DNA of 64,000 bases from Tamlana carrageenivorans (GTDB lineage: Bacteria > Bacteroidota > Bacteroidia > Flavobacteriales > Flavobacteriaceae), in assembly GCF_002893765.1 (NCBI RefSeq), contig NZ_CP025938.1, positions 1,860,001 through 1,924,000 of the forward strand. Reading direction: 5' to 3'. Every line of letters begins with the position of its first letter. Within the stretch, counting starts at the first letter, position 1. The notes beneath the pieces were generated by a model. The model did not search any database, was not told the origin of the DNA, and saw only the letters and a list, made by a program, of their open reading frames with translations. Of the stretch, positions 18,400 through 27,762 are shown piece after piece. Position numbers and translations under genes: made by a program.

Positions 18400-19488
18400 A
18401 TGAAAAAGGTAGTAACATTTGGAGAAATTATGGGGCGTCTTGCTGCTCCAGCAAATTTACGTTTACGTCAAACTCGAAATTTAGAAGTAACCTATGCTGG
18501 TGCTGAAGCTAGTGTGGCAGCTTCCATTTGTAATTTTGGTGGTGAAGCGCGCTATGTTACGGCTTTGCCAAAACATGCCTTGGCTGAAGCTACTTTAGAT
18601 GCTGTACGTAGTGTGGGTGTTGATACGCAATACGTATTACGAACCGATGAAGGACGACTTGGTTTGTATTTTTTAGAAACAGGAGCGAATCAACGTCCAA
18701 GTAACGTGATTTATGATCGTGCCGATTCTGCGGTAGCGATTACTACACCAGATCAATATGATTGGACGGCTATTTTTAAAGATGCGCAATGGTTGCATTT
18801 AAGTGGTATTACACCAGCACTTTCTAAAACCTCTGCTGAAGCTACTTTGGTAGCGGCTCAAAAAGCTAAAGAGGCTGGAGCCATGGTTTCTATCGATTTA
18901 AATTTTAGAGGAAAATTATGGAAATGGGATTCTAATAAATCTTCAAAAGAGCTGGCTCAAGAAACCATGCGAACCATTTTGCCATTTATTGATGTGGTGA
19001 TAGGAAATGAAGAAGATTGTCATGATGTTTTAGGAATTCAAGCTGGTGAGACAAATGTACATTCTGGCGAATTGGATATCGAGCGCTATCCTGATGTAGC
19101 CCGTCAAGTGGTACAGCAATTTCCTAATGTGAGTAAAGTGGCTATTACACTGCGCGAAAGTTTATCGGCAAGTCATAACAATTGGGGAGCCATGCTTTAT
19201 GATGCGAAATTGGATAAGCCATTTTTTGCTCCTTTAGATGAGCAGGGCGATTATAAATCATTCCAAATTAAAAATATAGTAGACCGTGTTGGTGGTGGCG
19301 ATTCTTTTGCTGGCGGATTAATATTTGCTTTAACAACACCAGCCCTTAGTGAACCATCAATAGCGGTAAAATATGCTGTGGCGGCATCGTGTTTAAAACA
19401 CTCCATAAAGGGAGATTTTAATTACTCAACTCGTGCGGAAGTAGAAGCCTTAATGGGCGGGTCGGCCTCGGGTAGAGTTGTGCGGTAA
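18400..19488 (+). CDS. dauC: 2-keto-3-deoxy-galactonate/gluconate kinase (PfkB family), DauC-like
   Basis: A 362-residue cytoplasmic ribokinase-fold kinase. The N-terminal GEIMGRLA and YAGAEASVA segments and the VIYDRADSA signature are typical of 2-keto-3-deoxy-gluconate kinases. The catalytic base is D301 in GGGDSFAGG, the family's GAGD motif. It phosphorylates the product of the cycloisomerase to feed the aldolase encoded 51 bp upstream. The substrate is inferred from pathway completeness: dehydrogenase and cycloisomerase are in the neighbouring minus-strand operon under the same type of promoter. Confidence 0.85.
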   Translation: MKKVVTFGEIMGRLAAPANLRLRQTRNLEVTYAGAEASVAASICNFGGEARYVTALPKHALAEATLDAVRSVGVDTQYVLRTDEGRLGLYFLETGANQRPSNVIYDRADSAVAITTPDQYDWTAIFKDAQWLHLSGITPALSKTSAEATLVAAQKAKEAGAMVSIDLNFRGKLWKWDSNKSSKELAQETMRTILPFIDVVIGNEEDCHDVLGIQAGETNVHSGELDIERYPDVARQVVQQFPNVSKVAITLRESLSASHNNWGAMLYDAKLDKPFFAPLDEQGDYKSFQIKNIVDRVGGGDSFAGGLIFALTTPALSEPSIAVKYAVAASCLKHSIKGDFNYSTRAEVEALMGGSASGRVVR

Positions 19489-19596
19489 TATTGTTAATTA
19501 TTTAGTGGTTAAGTGAAATTCGGGGTTTTAATTGTTATATTAACTTTTTACTATGCCTATTGTTGTGATTTTTTAAAAATAATTATCTTTGAATTA

Positions 19597-20454
19597 ATGA
19601 AACTAGTTTTAAAAAAATCGAATGAAACCTTATCAAAGAAATTGAATGTTTCTAGAAGAGACATTCCATGCTTTGATATAGCTTGGCATTATCACCCCGA
19701 ATTTGAATTAATCTACATCACTAAAAGTAACGGCCTTCGCTTTGTTGGCGACAGCGTTTCTCCTTTTTATCCTGGCGATTTGGTTTTAGTAGGCGCTTAT
19801 TTGCCACACCTATGGCGTAATGATGCTTCGTATTATGAAGAAGGTAGTGAAGAACATGTTGAAACCATTATTACCAAGTTTAAAAAGGATTTTTTAGGAC
19901 CAGAGTTTTTTCAAATTCCAGAGTTTAACGAGATTAATAAAATGCTGGGTGAATCTAAATTCGGAATCTGTTTTGGTAAATCGGTGAGTGAAAAACTTCA
20001 TGATGAGCTCGTTAATTTACCCAGTTTAACGCCTGTTGAACAACACATTCAATTACTGTCCATATTACAAAAACTGTCGCGAACTAAGGATATTACGATT
20101 TTGTCCTCTTCTGATATGCGACAATCTACTACCGAAAGTTCAGAACGTATAGATAATGTACTTCGTTTTATTTCTGATAAATATGCAACGAATATTGGTT
20201 TGAATGACGTGGCTGATGTGGCCTGTATGACGACCAATTCATTTTGCCGATTTTTTAAGAAAACTACCAACAAGTCTTTTACCCAATTTTTAAACGAAGT
20301 GCGTATAAGAAATGCTTCTAGATTATTGGTTCAAGAAGATACTTCGGTTTCCTCGGTGTGCTATGCCGTAGGATATAATTCCATTACTAATTTCAATAAG
20401 CAGTTTAAACAAATTATGGGTGTTACGCCTAAAGCATTTCGTGACGAAATATAA
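19597..20454 (+). CDS. AraC-family transcriptional regulator, candidate activator of the carrageenan regulon
   Basis: About 285 residues, starting at ATG 19597; an upstream GTG at 19513 would add a hydrophobic stretch that does not belong to the family. An N-terminal cupin sensor (about 25-100, WHYHPEFELIYI and GAYLPHLW) is followed by two helix-turn-helix motifs in the C-terminal 100 residues, ending VTPKAFRDEI. It is co-transcribed with the KDPGal aldolase and KDGal kinase genes. AraC proteins bind two half-sites about 21 bp apart, which is the spacing of the GGTAA repeats in front of nine operons here, including its own. The ligand may be a D-AHG pathway intermediate or oligosaccharide; this is inference. 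Confidence 0.87.
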   Translation: MKLVLKKSNETLSKKLNVSRRDIPCFDIAWHYHPEFELIYITKSNGLRFVGDSVSPFYPGDLVLVGAYLPHLWRNDASYYEEGSEEHVETIITKFKKDFLGPEFFQIPEFNEINKMLGESKFGICFGKSVSEKLHDELVNLPSLTPVEQHIQLLSILQKLSRTKDITILSSSDMRQSTTESSERIDNVLRFISDKYATNIGLNDVADVACMTTNSFCRFFKKTTNKSFTQFLNEVRIRNASRLLVQEDTSVSSVCYAVGYNSITNFNKQFKQIMGVTPKAFRDEI

Positions 20455-20800
20455 CGCGAAAACCGCTTGAATGTAAAATTATAATTTTGAAACTCTACAG
20501 CGACCTTGTATGTAGAAGAGACTCAATTATTCATTTGGTGAATTCAAATTTTCAGCCAAATGCTTCTTCCTCTGTCTTTGGTTCTATATACTAAAACAAA
20601 AATTCCAATAAATACTTTTTTAGATTTTTCAGCTTTAAGCTACAAACATTCGTGTGATTAGTAGGGTTGTGTGGGGGTTTAGTGATTTGTTTTTCAGTAT
20701 TATACGGTGCTCGAGTCCGTTTTGAGTCTTTTTAATGTGTCGAGGAATCACCTTGTGATTTAGTGTTTTAAGGAGTCTGTATATGTTTTCTTAAAAAGAA

Positions 20801-20865
20801 GATAAAATAGAGTTAGTGTGAGGTAATTTATTGAGATTTAACAAGAAATTAACTTCATTCCTTTG
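20801..20865 (+). promoter_or_regulatory. Operator/promoter of the SusC2-SusD2 operon
   Basis: GATAAA at 20801 (one change from GGTAAA) and GGTAAT at 20822 are 21 bp apart. The -7-like box TTCCTTTG starts at 20858, the standard 36 bp from the second half-site. Confidence 0.65.
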
Positions 20866-20875
20866 TAAAGGACAT

Positions 20876-20965
20876 AAAAAAGGCTGCTGGTTATTGAACT
20901 CAATTTAACACCATATTCCATATTTCTACACTTAAATATATAAACATGGAGTTGCCTTTTTTTTA
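20876..20965 (+). other. Terminator-like hairpin in the SusC2 leader
   Basis: AAAAAAGGC (20876-20884) pairs with GCCTTTTTT (from 20954). Inside it AACTC (20896-20900) can pair with GAGTT (20949-20953), so the right arm is continuous. A T8 run follows. It lies downstream of the predicted promoter and about 170 bp before the start codon, so it could act as an attenuator; a long loop makes this tentative. Confidence 0.4.
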
Positions 20966-21135
20966 ACTGCATTATATAAAAATGACAGTAGGAAATCACT
21001 CTTTTAAATCATTCTAATTCTAACTATTAATAGCTATGCCAATGGAGTAAAAACCACAAACCAATTATATTAACTAAAACAACATATCCTTTTTATAGGA
21101 TAACAAAAACAACTTAAACTAAATTTAAAAGAATC

Positions 21136-24100
21136 ATGAAAATAAAACAAGTAAATATTGAGTTTACAGAGTTTTCTGTGTTCAGGAAATTTTGGACTTG
21201 GAATTTATTGCTACTATGCATATTTGCTGTGCCAAGCAAGATGTTTGCTAGCAATACAACCACAACGCTAGCGTCTTTACAACAAACACATACGGTAACT
21301 GGTAAAGTGTCGGATGCCGATGGGGTGCTCCTAGGGGTTACAATACTTGTGAAAAATACCACAAGAGGTGCTGTAACCGATTTTGATGGTGGTTTTACCA
21401 TTGAAGCTAGTTCTGGAGAAACTTTAGTGTTTTCGTATTTAGGATACATAACTAAAGAAATTAAAATCACAGAGGAAACAAAAAATTTAAATGTCGTTCT
21501 AGAGTCTGATGTGTCTGGATTAGATGAAGTCGTAGTCGTAGGGTATACCACAAGAAAACGTGGGGAATTAACAGGGTCGGTAAGTACCTTAAACTCTGGT
21601 GAGGTGGAGAATACCACAAATAGAGATGTGGCAAAATCACTATCAGGAAAAGTGTCTGGTTTAATCGTTTCCGACAGAGGTGGTTATCCTGGTTCTAACG
21701 ATGATATAACCATGTTAATTCGTGGTCAAGCAACATTAGGAAATAATGCGCCGTTAATTTTAATTGATGGTATCGTGGCTGGACAAGGGTCATTTTCGCA
21801 ATTAGCACCTCAAGACATTGAGTCATTAAGTATATTAAAAGATGGTGCAGCAGCTATATATGGTGCTCGTGCCGCGAATGGGGTTATTTTAGTAACGACC
21901 AAAAGAGGTAAAATAGGTAAGCCAAAAGTTAACTTTTCAACAGCATATAGTGTGGCTCAATTGTCTTCTCAACCTAGATTAATGACCTCCGAGCAATTCG
22001 CTATTTACAGAAACGAAGTAGCTGATAGAAATGGTACACCTTTACCATATACTCAAGATGATATTAATAAATACGCTGCGGGTAACGATCCTATAAACTA
22101 CCCTAGTACCGATTGGTATGACCTCACTTTTGCCGATTCTGCACCCGAAATGAGAACATCGGTTTCTATTTCCGGTGGTAGCGAAAATGTGAAGTATTTT
22201 GTAAGTGGTGATAACTTGCAACGTGAAGGTATGTTCGCTTCTGGTGATTTAGATTTTAAACAAAATCAAGTACGTTCTAATATAGATATTAATCTTTCCG
22301 ATAACTTTAAAGTTGGCGTAGATTTAACCGGAAGATTTGGTAAAACCAATGAACCAGGTGTGGATGCTGGATATATTTATAAGCATATTTATACCAACTT
22401 ACCAACAGAAGTAGGTGTTTATCCTAATGGACTTCCAGGATGGGGAGGTGAGAATGGGGGTAACCCATTAGTAATGTCTAGTAACGAATCTGGTTTTGTA
22501 CGCAGAACAGATAATGATTTACGAGGTCGTTTTTCTTTTAACTGGGATTTAGATGATTTAATAACAGGGTTGAGCGTTAATGGTTATGCCGGTGTTCGTC
22601 GTATGAATAACGATGAGAAATCTTGGTACACGCCATGGACCGTTTATACCTACCAAGAAGGTACCGATACTTATGTGCCATCTACTGGATTTTCGCAACG
22701 TGGAAACCAACGTATTTTACAAGAGTCGTTCTGGAAGTTTGATGAACTTTTATTAAACTCGACCATTAGATATTCAAACACCTTTAATGATGCACATTCG
22801 GTTAGTGGTTTTGTTGGGTACGAGCAAATAACTTCCCAATCACGTAATTTTTGGGCAGAAAGAAGAGGGTTTCCTACTTCAGATCACTCCGAACTATTTG
22901 CAGGGAGTGACGAAGGGCAACAGTCTTATGGAACTTCACAAGAAGCTGCTACAGTGAGTTACTTTGGTTCGTTTTCTTACGATTTTAAAAAGAAGTATTT
23001 TATTGATTTTACCTTACGTCATGATGGTTCTAGTAATTTCAGTCCAAACAAGCGTTTTGGTACATTTCCAGGGGTTGCTGTGTCATGGGCGCTTAATGAA
23101 GAAGGTTTTTTGCAAAATGTTAATTGGATTAACGCTTTAAAAATACGTGGATCATGGGCTAAAATGGGTAACGATCGTATTGCGCCATTTCAATATTTAA
23201 CACGCTACAACTATGGAGGGCCTGTTAATGCGGCACAACCCAATTATTATGTTTTTGGAGAAACCGGTGTAAGTTATAATGGGTATACTAGTGCTAACGT
23301 ACCTAACCCAGACGTAACTTGGGAAACCGCCTATATGAAAAACGTAGGTTTAAGTTTTTCTTTATTCAATAGTAAACTTTCGGGAGATTTTAATTACTTC
23401 CATCAAAAACGTGAAGGTATATTAGTTACTAGAGATGCCGCTATTCCTGATGCTGCTGGATTGATACTGCCAGATGAAAACATAGGAAAGGTTAATAATT
23501 TCGGTTATGAAATTGAAATGCAATGGCGAGATCAAATTGGTGCTGTAGATTATAATCTTGGTTTTAATTTTACGCAAGCCAGAAATGAAGTGGTGTATTT
23601 AGCAGAAGCTGAAGATACTCCAGATGGACTAAAAAGAGAAGGTAACCCCATGAATTCTTATGTGGTTTATCCAACTAATGGGATTTTCCGTGATCAAGAT
23701 CATGTAAATAATACAGCTGCGAAATTACCAGGTACTGTTGAAGGAGAGCCTGTGTATGTAGATACCAATGAGGATGGCGTAATTAGTTCCGCCGATAGAA
23801 TTAGAACCTTTACATCTAATGTTCCAGAAATACAGTATGGTATTCATGGAGGTATACAGTATAAAAATGTCAACTTCAATTTCTTGTTTCAAGGACAAGC
23901 TGAAGCAGAGATCTTAGTGTTTTTTGATCAAAATGGTGCAAATCCCGATTATCTTTTTAATGAAAGATGGACACCAGATAACAGAGATGCCCAGTACCCT
24001 AGAGCATTTGGGCAAGGCGATCCTTATAGTGGAAACCAATCTGATGACGTAGAGAATTTTGAAGGTGCCGATTTCTGGCTTAAAGATGCTTCTTTTTTAA

Positions 24101-24315
24101 GACTTAAAGAAATAGAGCTCGGGTATACGCTAGGAAAGGATAAAATTAAAATTGGTGATATGAAATTATTTGTGCGTGGATTCAACCTGTTTACAATGTT
24201 TTCAGATATCTACGACATGGGCTTAGATCCAGAATCTACAGGTTATAACAACTTTAGAGGAGCGACTTATCCTTCTTTAAAATCTTTTACGTTTGGTGTA
24301 AACTTTAGTTTCTAA
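21136..24315 (+). CDS. SusC-family TonB-dependent transporter (pair 2)
   Basis: A 1059-residue protein with a long signal peptide (about 1-39, ending MFAS). A carboxypeptidase-regulatory-like domain (about 55-130, VTGKVSDADGVLLGV), a TonB plug (LDEVVVVGYTTRKR onward) and a 22-strand outer-membrane barrel ending KSFTFGVNFSF follow. It imports oligosaccharides with the SusD protein encoded 17 bp downstream. It is clearly a different lineage from the first SusC (different plug and barrel sequences), so the two pairs may handle different carrageenan types or sizes. The reading frame is intact, unlike the first SusC. Confidence 0.95.
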   Translation: MKIKQVNIEFTEFSVFRKFWTWNLLLLCIFAVPSKMFASNTTTTLASLQQTHTVTGKVSDADGVLLGVTILVKNTTRGAVTDFDGGFTIEASSGETLVFSYLGYITKEIKITEETKNLNVVLESDVSGLDEVVVVGYTTRKRGELTGSVSTLNSGEVENTTNRDVAKSLSGKVSGLIVSDRGGYPGSNDDITMLIRGQATLGNNAPLILIDGIVAGQGSFSQLAPQDIESLSILKDGAAAIYGARAANGVILVTTKRGKIGKPKVNFSTAYSVAQLSSQPRLMTSEQFAIYRNEVADRNGTPLPYTQDDINKYAAGNDPINYPSTDWYDLTFADSAPEMRTSVSISGGSENVKYFVSGDNLQREGMFASGDLDFKQNQVRSNIDINLSDNFKVGVDLTGRFGKTNEPGVDAGYIYKHIYTNLPTEVGVYPNGLPGWGGENGGNPLVMSSNESGFVRRTDNDLRGRFSFNWDLDDLITGLSVNGYAGVRRMNNDEKSWYTPWTVYTYQEGTDTYVPSTGFSQRGNQRILQESFWKFDELLLNSTIRYSNTFNDAHSVSGFVGYEQITSQSRNFWAERRGFPTSDHSELFAGSDEGQQSYGTSQEAATVSYFGSFSYDFKKKYFIDFTLRHDGSSNFSPNKRFGTFPGVAVSWALNEEGFLQNVNWINALKIRGSWAKMGNDRIAPFQYLTRYNYGGPVNAAQPNYYVFGETGVSYNGYTSANVPNPDVTWETAYMKNVGLSFSLFNSKLSGDFNYFHQKREGILVTRDAAIPDAAGLILPDENIGKVNNFGYEIEMQWRDQIGAVDYNLGFNFTQARNEVVYLAEAEDTPDGLKREGNPMNSYVVYPTNGIFRDQDHVNNTAAKLPGTVEGEPVYVDTNEDGVISSADRIRTFTSNVPEIQYGIHGGIQYKNVNFNFLFQGQAEAEILVFFDQNGANPDYLFNERWTPDNRDAQYPRAFGQGDPYSGNQSDDVENFEGADFWLKDASFLRLKEIELGYTLGKDKIKIGDMKLFVRGFNLFTMFSDIYDMGLDPESTGYNNFRGATYPSLKSFTFGVNFSF

Positions 24316-24332
24316 TAAAAATAATAATCAAA

Positions 24333-26048
24333 ATGAAAAATATAAAAATCATATTTACACTTGTATCTGCGGCCTTTTTAGCTTTTACAAGTTGCGAAGA
24401 TGCTCTTGATGTGGAAGCGTCAGATGCATTTGCAGAAGATCTAATCTACAGTGATCCCGCTCAAGTAGAACGCTTAGTGTATTCGGCATACAACAGTACA
24501 GAAAGCTGGGGAATTAACAAGTTTCAATGGTGGTCTAGACGTTTTAATATTGAAAACGCCTCTATGGAAGCCAAGTTTAATTTTAACGATTTAGACTTAT
24601 TTAGACTTAGGGCAGGTTGGAATCCAGCAAACATAGGGGTTCTTAGTGATAAATGGCGTAACTATTGGAGTTACGTGCGTTCTATTAATGAATTTTTAGA
24701 TCGTGTTGACAACAGTAAGGCTATGCAAGACAGTCCTGATGAAGTACGTGTGTTAAAAGCCGAAATGCAGTTTTTACGTGCTAATCTTTACAGTAAACTT
24801 ATCAAATTGTATGGCGGTGTGCCTATTATGGAATATGCTTTAGGGCTTGATGATAATTTTCAATTGGTAAGAAATTCATACGAGGAGTGTGTTGCCTTTA
24901 TTGTACGTGATTTAGATGAAGCGGCAGCCGTTTTACCTGAAACTAGACCAGCAAACGAGTTTGGGCGTGCTACAAAATTGTCGGCCCTAGCAGTGAAATC
25001 TAGAACGCTCTTGTATGCTGCAAGTGACTTGCATGATCCAGCTTTAGCACCTCAAGCGACCAATAAGGAGTTCTATACTTATTCTAAAGCTACAAAATGG
25101 CAAGATGCAGCCGATGCGGCTAAAGCTATTATCGATTTGGTTGGTGCTCGAGATCTAATTGCGGTGAGTAACGAAAAAGAATATCAAGATTTGTTTTTAT
25201 CGCCTAATCAAGACCTGCTTTTTGCTCGACCTTTTAGTGCTGCATATTACGATTTTGGTACCGATGTGAATTCGCTACCTAATCAAACGCAAGCACCTAG
25301 TGGCTACGGTGGTTGGGCTTTGTCGTCACCAACGCATAATCATGCCTTATTATACAATATGGACGATGGCTCTGCAACGACTTCTGGAAGCTATGACCCG
25401 AGTAACCCAAATGCTAATCGTGAAATGCGTTATTACGCTAATTTAAACTTTAACGGAGCCACGTTTAGAGGGCGTGAAGTGGAATACTTCCTCTCTGAAG
25501 ATGTCAATGTATATCCGCATGGTTTAGATTCACCTGAAGGTTTAGGGAATGTTTTACACTCATCAAAAACAGGTTATAACTTGAGAAAGTTTCAAGATGA
25601 GAGTGTTGGTTTAACCGATGTGTCTCCAAGCCGTCCTTTTATTTTATACCGTTTAGCAGAAATATACTTGAATTATGCAGAAGCGCAGTATCACTTAGGT
25701 AACGAGGCTGAAGCTAAAGTATTTCTGAATAAAATTGTAACTAGGGCCTTATTGCCTGCCGTTACTGCGAGTGGTACAGATCTTTTAGAGGCAATAAAAA
25801 GAGAAAGACGCATCGAGTTGGCTTTTGAAGGACATAATTTTTATGATGAAAGACGATGGATGGAAGAAGATAAATTAGGTTTTGAAGTAAAAGGTTTACA
25901 ATGGACAAAACAGACCGATGGAAGTTTAGTAAATACCGAATATACGGTAGTAAACAGACCTTGGGAGGACAAACAATATTATTTACCTATTCCTGCAACC
26001 GAAGTAGAAAAAGCACCTTCGTTATTGCAGAATGATGGATATCTTTAA
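24333..26048 (+). CDS. SusD-family glycan-binding lipoprotein (pair 2)
   Basis: A 571-residue lipoprotein (signal ending FTSC at about residues 18-21). It contains SusD/RagB features: AEMQFLRANLYSKLIKLYGGVPI, the helical TPR region, RLAEIYLNYAEAQY and the terminal YYLPIPATEVEKAPSLLQNDGY. It binds oligosaccharides at the cell surface and forms the lid of the partner SusC. No separate SusE/F-type lipoprotein gene follows in this operon; a strong terminator lies 65 bp downstream. Confidence 0.93.
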   Translation: MKNIKIIFTLVSAAFLAFTSCEDALDVEASDAFAEDLIYSDPAQVERLVYSAYNSTESWGINKFQWWSRRFNIENASMEAKFNFNDLDLFRLRAGWNPANIGVLSDKWRNYWSYVRSINEFLDRVDNSKAMQDSPDEVRVLKAEMQFLRANLYSKLIKLYGGVPIMEYALGLDDNFQLVRNSYEECVAFIVRDLDEAAAVLPETRPANEFGRATKLSALAVKSRTLLYAASDLHDPALAPQATNKEFYTYSKATKWQDAADAAKAIIDLVGARDLIAVSNEKEYQDLFLSPNQDLLFARPFSAAYYDFGTDVNSLPNQTQAPSGYGGWALSSPTHNHALLYNMDDGSATTSGSYDPSNPNANREMRYYANLNFNGATFRGREVEYFLSEDVNVYPHGLDSPEGLGNVLHSSKTGYNLRKFQDESVGLTDVSPSRPFILYRLAEIYLNYAEAQYHLGNEAEAKVFLNKIVTRALLPAVTASGTDLLEAIKRERRIELAFEGHNFYDERRWMEEDKLGFEVKGLQWTKQTDGSLVNTEYTVVNRPWEDKQYYLPIPATEVEKAPSLLQNDGYL

Positions 26049-26113
26049 TACCATGCTTTATTTAAACCGTAAATAATAATTTACGTTTAATTATTAATTT
26101 GTTTAATTGGGAG

Positions 26114-26148
26114 ATGCCGAGAACTTTTGTTCTCGGTATTTTTTTTGG
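26114..26148 (+). terminator. Intrinsic terminator after SusD2
   Basis: The arms CCGAGAAC and GTTCTCGG enclose a 4-base loop and are followed by a T-rich run. It isolates the SusCD2 operon from the sulfatase-GH127 operon. Confidence 0.85.
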
Positions 26149-26160
26149 CTGTAACAATGT

Positions 26161-26225
26161 GGTAAAATGCGATTAGCAAGGGGTAAATTTCATTAATAAT
26201 TAATAGGGGTTTTATGATTGTTTTG
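26161..26225 (+). promoter_or_regulatory. Operator/promoter of the sulfatase-GH127-transporter operon
   Basis: GGTAAA at 26161 and 26182 are 21 bp apart. The -7-like box TTGTTTTG starts at 26218, exactly 36 bp after the second half-site. Confidence 0.75.
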
Positions 26226-26301
26226 TATAAACTATATTTATAGGAATCACCAACGGTATGTTTGGGTGTCTTTTTCCGAGTCATACTAAAACTAACACTA
26301 T

Positions 26302-27723
26302 ATGAAATCTTTATTTTATACCTTATTTTTAACTTGTTTCTTTCAGGTTGTTAGTGCTCAAAAACAGCCTAATATTATTTTGCTTTTTGCCGATGATGCC
26401 GGTTATGCCGATTTTGGCTTTCATGGTAGTAAAGTGATGATTACCCCAAATTTAGATAAGCTAGCCAAATCTGGAGTGCGTTTCCAGCAAGGATATGTTA
26501 CCGATGCCACTTGTGGCCCCTCTAGAGCTGGTTTAATAACAGGGAAATATCAACAGCGTTTTGGTTACGGAGAAATTAATGTGCCTGGTTATATGAGTGA
26601 AAACTCTAAGTTTTTAGGCGACGATATGGGCTTGCCTTTAGATCAGGTAACCATGGCCGATTATTTGAAAAAACTAGGCTATACTAATGCTATGTATGGC
26701 AAGTGGCACTTAGGTGATGCCGATCGTTTTCATCCGTTAAAAAGAGGCTTCGATGAGTTTTACGGATTTCGAGGTGGCGCAAGAAGCTACTTCCCGTATA
26801 AAGATTTTAAAGGCATTCACGACGACAATAAAATGGAGCGCGATTTCGGACACTTCGAAGAGCCAGACGGTTATGTAACAGATGTGCTGGCCGATAGAGC
26901 TATCAATTTCATTGAAAGACATCAAGATAAACCATTTTTTATCTACCTAGCATTTAATGCCGTGCATACACCCATGGAAGCAACGCCAGAAGATTTAGCT
27001 AAATTTCCAAACTTAAAAGGGAAAAGACAAGAGGTTGCTGCTATGACCCTAGCGCTCGATCGTGCTTGTGGAAATATTATGGATAAATTAAAAGAACTGG
27101 GTCTAGATGAAAATACTATTGTGGTGTTCTCTAACGATAATGGCGGCCCTACCGATAAAAATGCTTCTATAAATTTACCTTTAAGTGGTACCAAATCGAA
27201 TCATTTGGAAGGTGGAATTCGGGTGCCTTACCTAATCAGTTGGCCTAAAGTACTAAAGAAAAACAGTACCTATAATTTTCCGGTAAGTACTATGGATTTA
27301 CTACCTACATTTTATGCTGCAGGAGGTGGTAATGTAGCCGATTTAAAAGATGTTGATGGTGTTAATCTTATTCCTTTTGTACAAGGTAAAAATGATGAAA
27401 GACCTCACGAAACTTTATTCTGGAAAAAAGAAACCAGAGCTGCTTTTAGAGAAGGCGACTGGAAATTAATTCGTTTCGCCGATCGTCCTGCCGAACTGTA
27501 TTTTGTGCCAGAGGATACCTCCGAATTAAACAATTTAGCTTCTAAATATCCAAGTCGTGTCAAAGACATGTATAAGAAATTATACGAATGGGAACTAACA
27601 CTCGAGCGCCCTATGTGGATGTTAAAGCAGGAGTTTGAAAAATACGATAACGATCGCATGGACCGCTACCGTACTCCAGAAAAAGTACAGATAGAAATGT
27701 TTTCTAAACCTATTAAGGGGTAA
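26302..27723 (+). CDS. S1-family sulfatase, secreted/periplasmic
   Basis: A 473-residue formylglycine-dependent sulfatase. It has a cleavable signal peptide (1-19, ending VVSAQ). The metal-binding FADDAGYADFG motif is followed by the maturation motif CGPSR, with C71 the residue converted to formylglycine. GKWHLGD and the C-terminal DNGGP metal ligand region are intact. It should hydrolyse sulfate esters on carrageenan oligosaccharides. The overall pattern recalls S1_19-type enzymes of carrageenan loci, but I cannot fix the subfamily by eye. It heads an operon with GH127, an FG-GAP protein and a sugar transporter, suggesting a late, oligosaccharide-level step. Confidence 0.9.
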   Translation: MKSLFYTLFLTCFFQVVSAQKQPNIILLFADDAGYADFGFHGSKVMITPNLDKLAKSGVRFQQGYVTDATCGPSRAGLITGKYQQRFGYGEINVPGYMSENSKFLGDDMGLPLDQVTMADYLKKLGYTNAMYGKWHLGDADRFHPLKRGFDEFYGFRGGARSYFPYKDFKGIHDDNKMERDFGHFEEPDGYVTDVLADRAINFIERHQDKPFFIYLAFNAVHTPMEATPEDLAKFPNLKGKRQEVAAMTLALDRACGNIMDKLKELGLDENTIVVFSNDNGGPTDKNASINLPLSGTKSNHLEGGIRVPYLISWPKVLKKNSTYNFPVSTMDLLPTFYAAGGGNVADLKDVDGVNLIPFVQGKNDERPHETLFWKKETRAAFREGDWKLIRFADRPAELYFVPEDTSELNNLASKYPSRVKDMYKKLYEWELTLERPMWMLKQEFEKYDNDRMDRYRTPEKVQIEMFSKPIKG

Positions 27724-27762
27724 AATAATTTTTAATATAAAGTATATAGACAATATAATATA

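Larger units (their letters stand above)
20455..21135. promoter_or_regulatory. 680-bp intergenic region with operator and long leader of SusC2
   Basis: No gene is supported here. A weak inverted repeat (CATTTGG/CCAAATG, about 20538-20568) may end the AraC operon. The operator/promoter lies at 20801-20865. The predicted transcript has a leader of about 265 nt, carrying a terminator-like hairpin (20876-20965) and a small TATCCT/AGGATA hairpin at about 21086-21103. Confidence 0.6.

Noticed and set aside
19513..19596. N-terminal extension of the AraC regulator from GTG 19513
   Set aside because: It would add a hydrophobic, Cys-rich 28-residue stretch not expected in AraC proteins; ATG 19597 fits better.
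5920..20454. Agar/L-AHG pathway
   Set aside because: The dehydrogenase-cycloisomerase set also fits agar use, but no GH117, GH50 or GH86 was recognised, while kappa- and iota-carrageenase homologues and GH127 are present.
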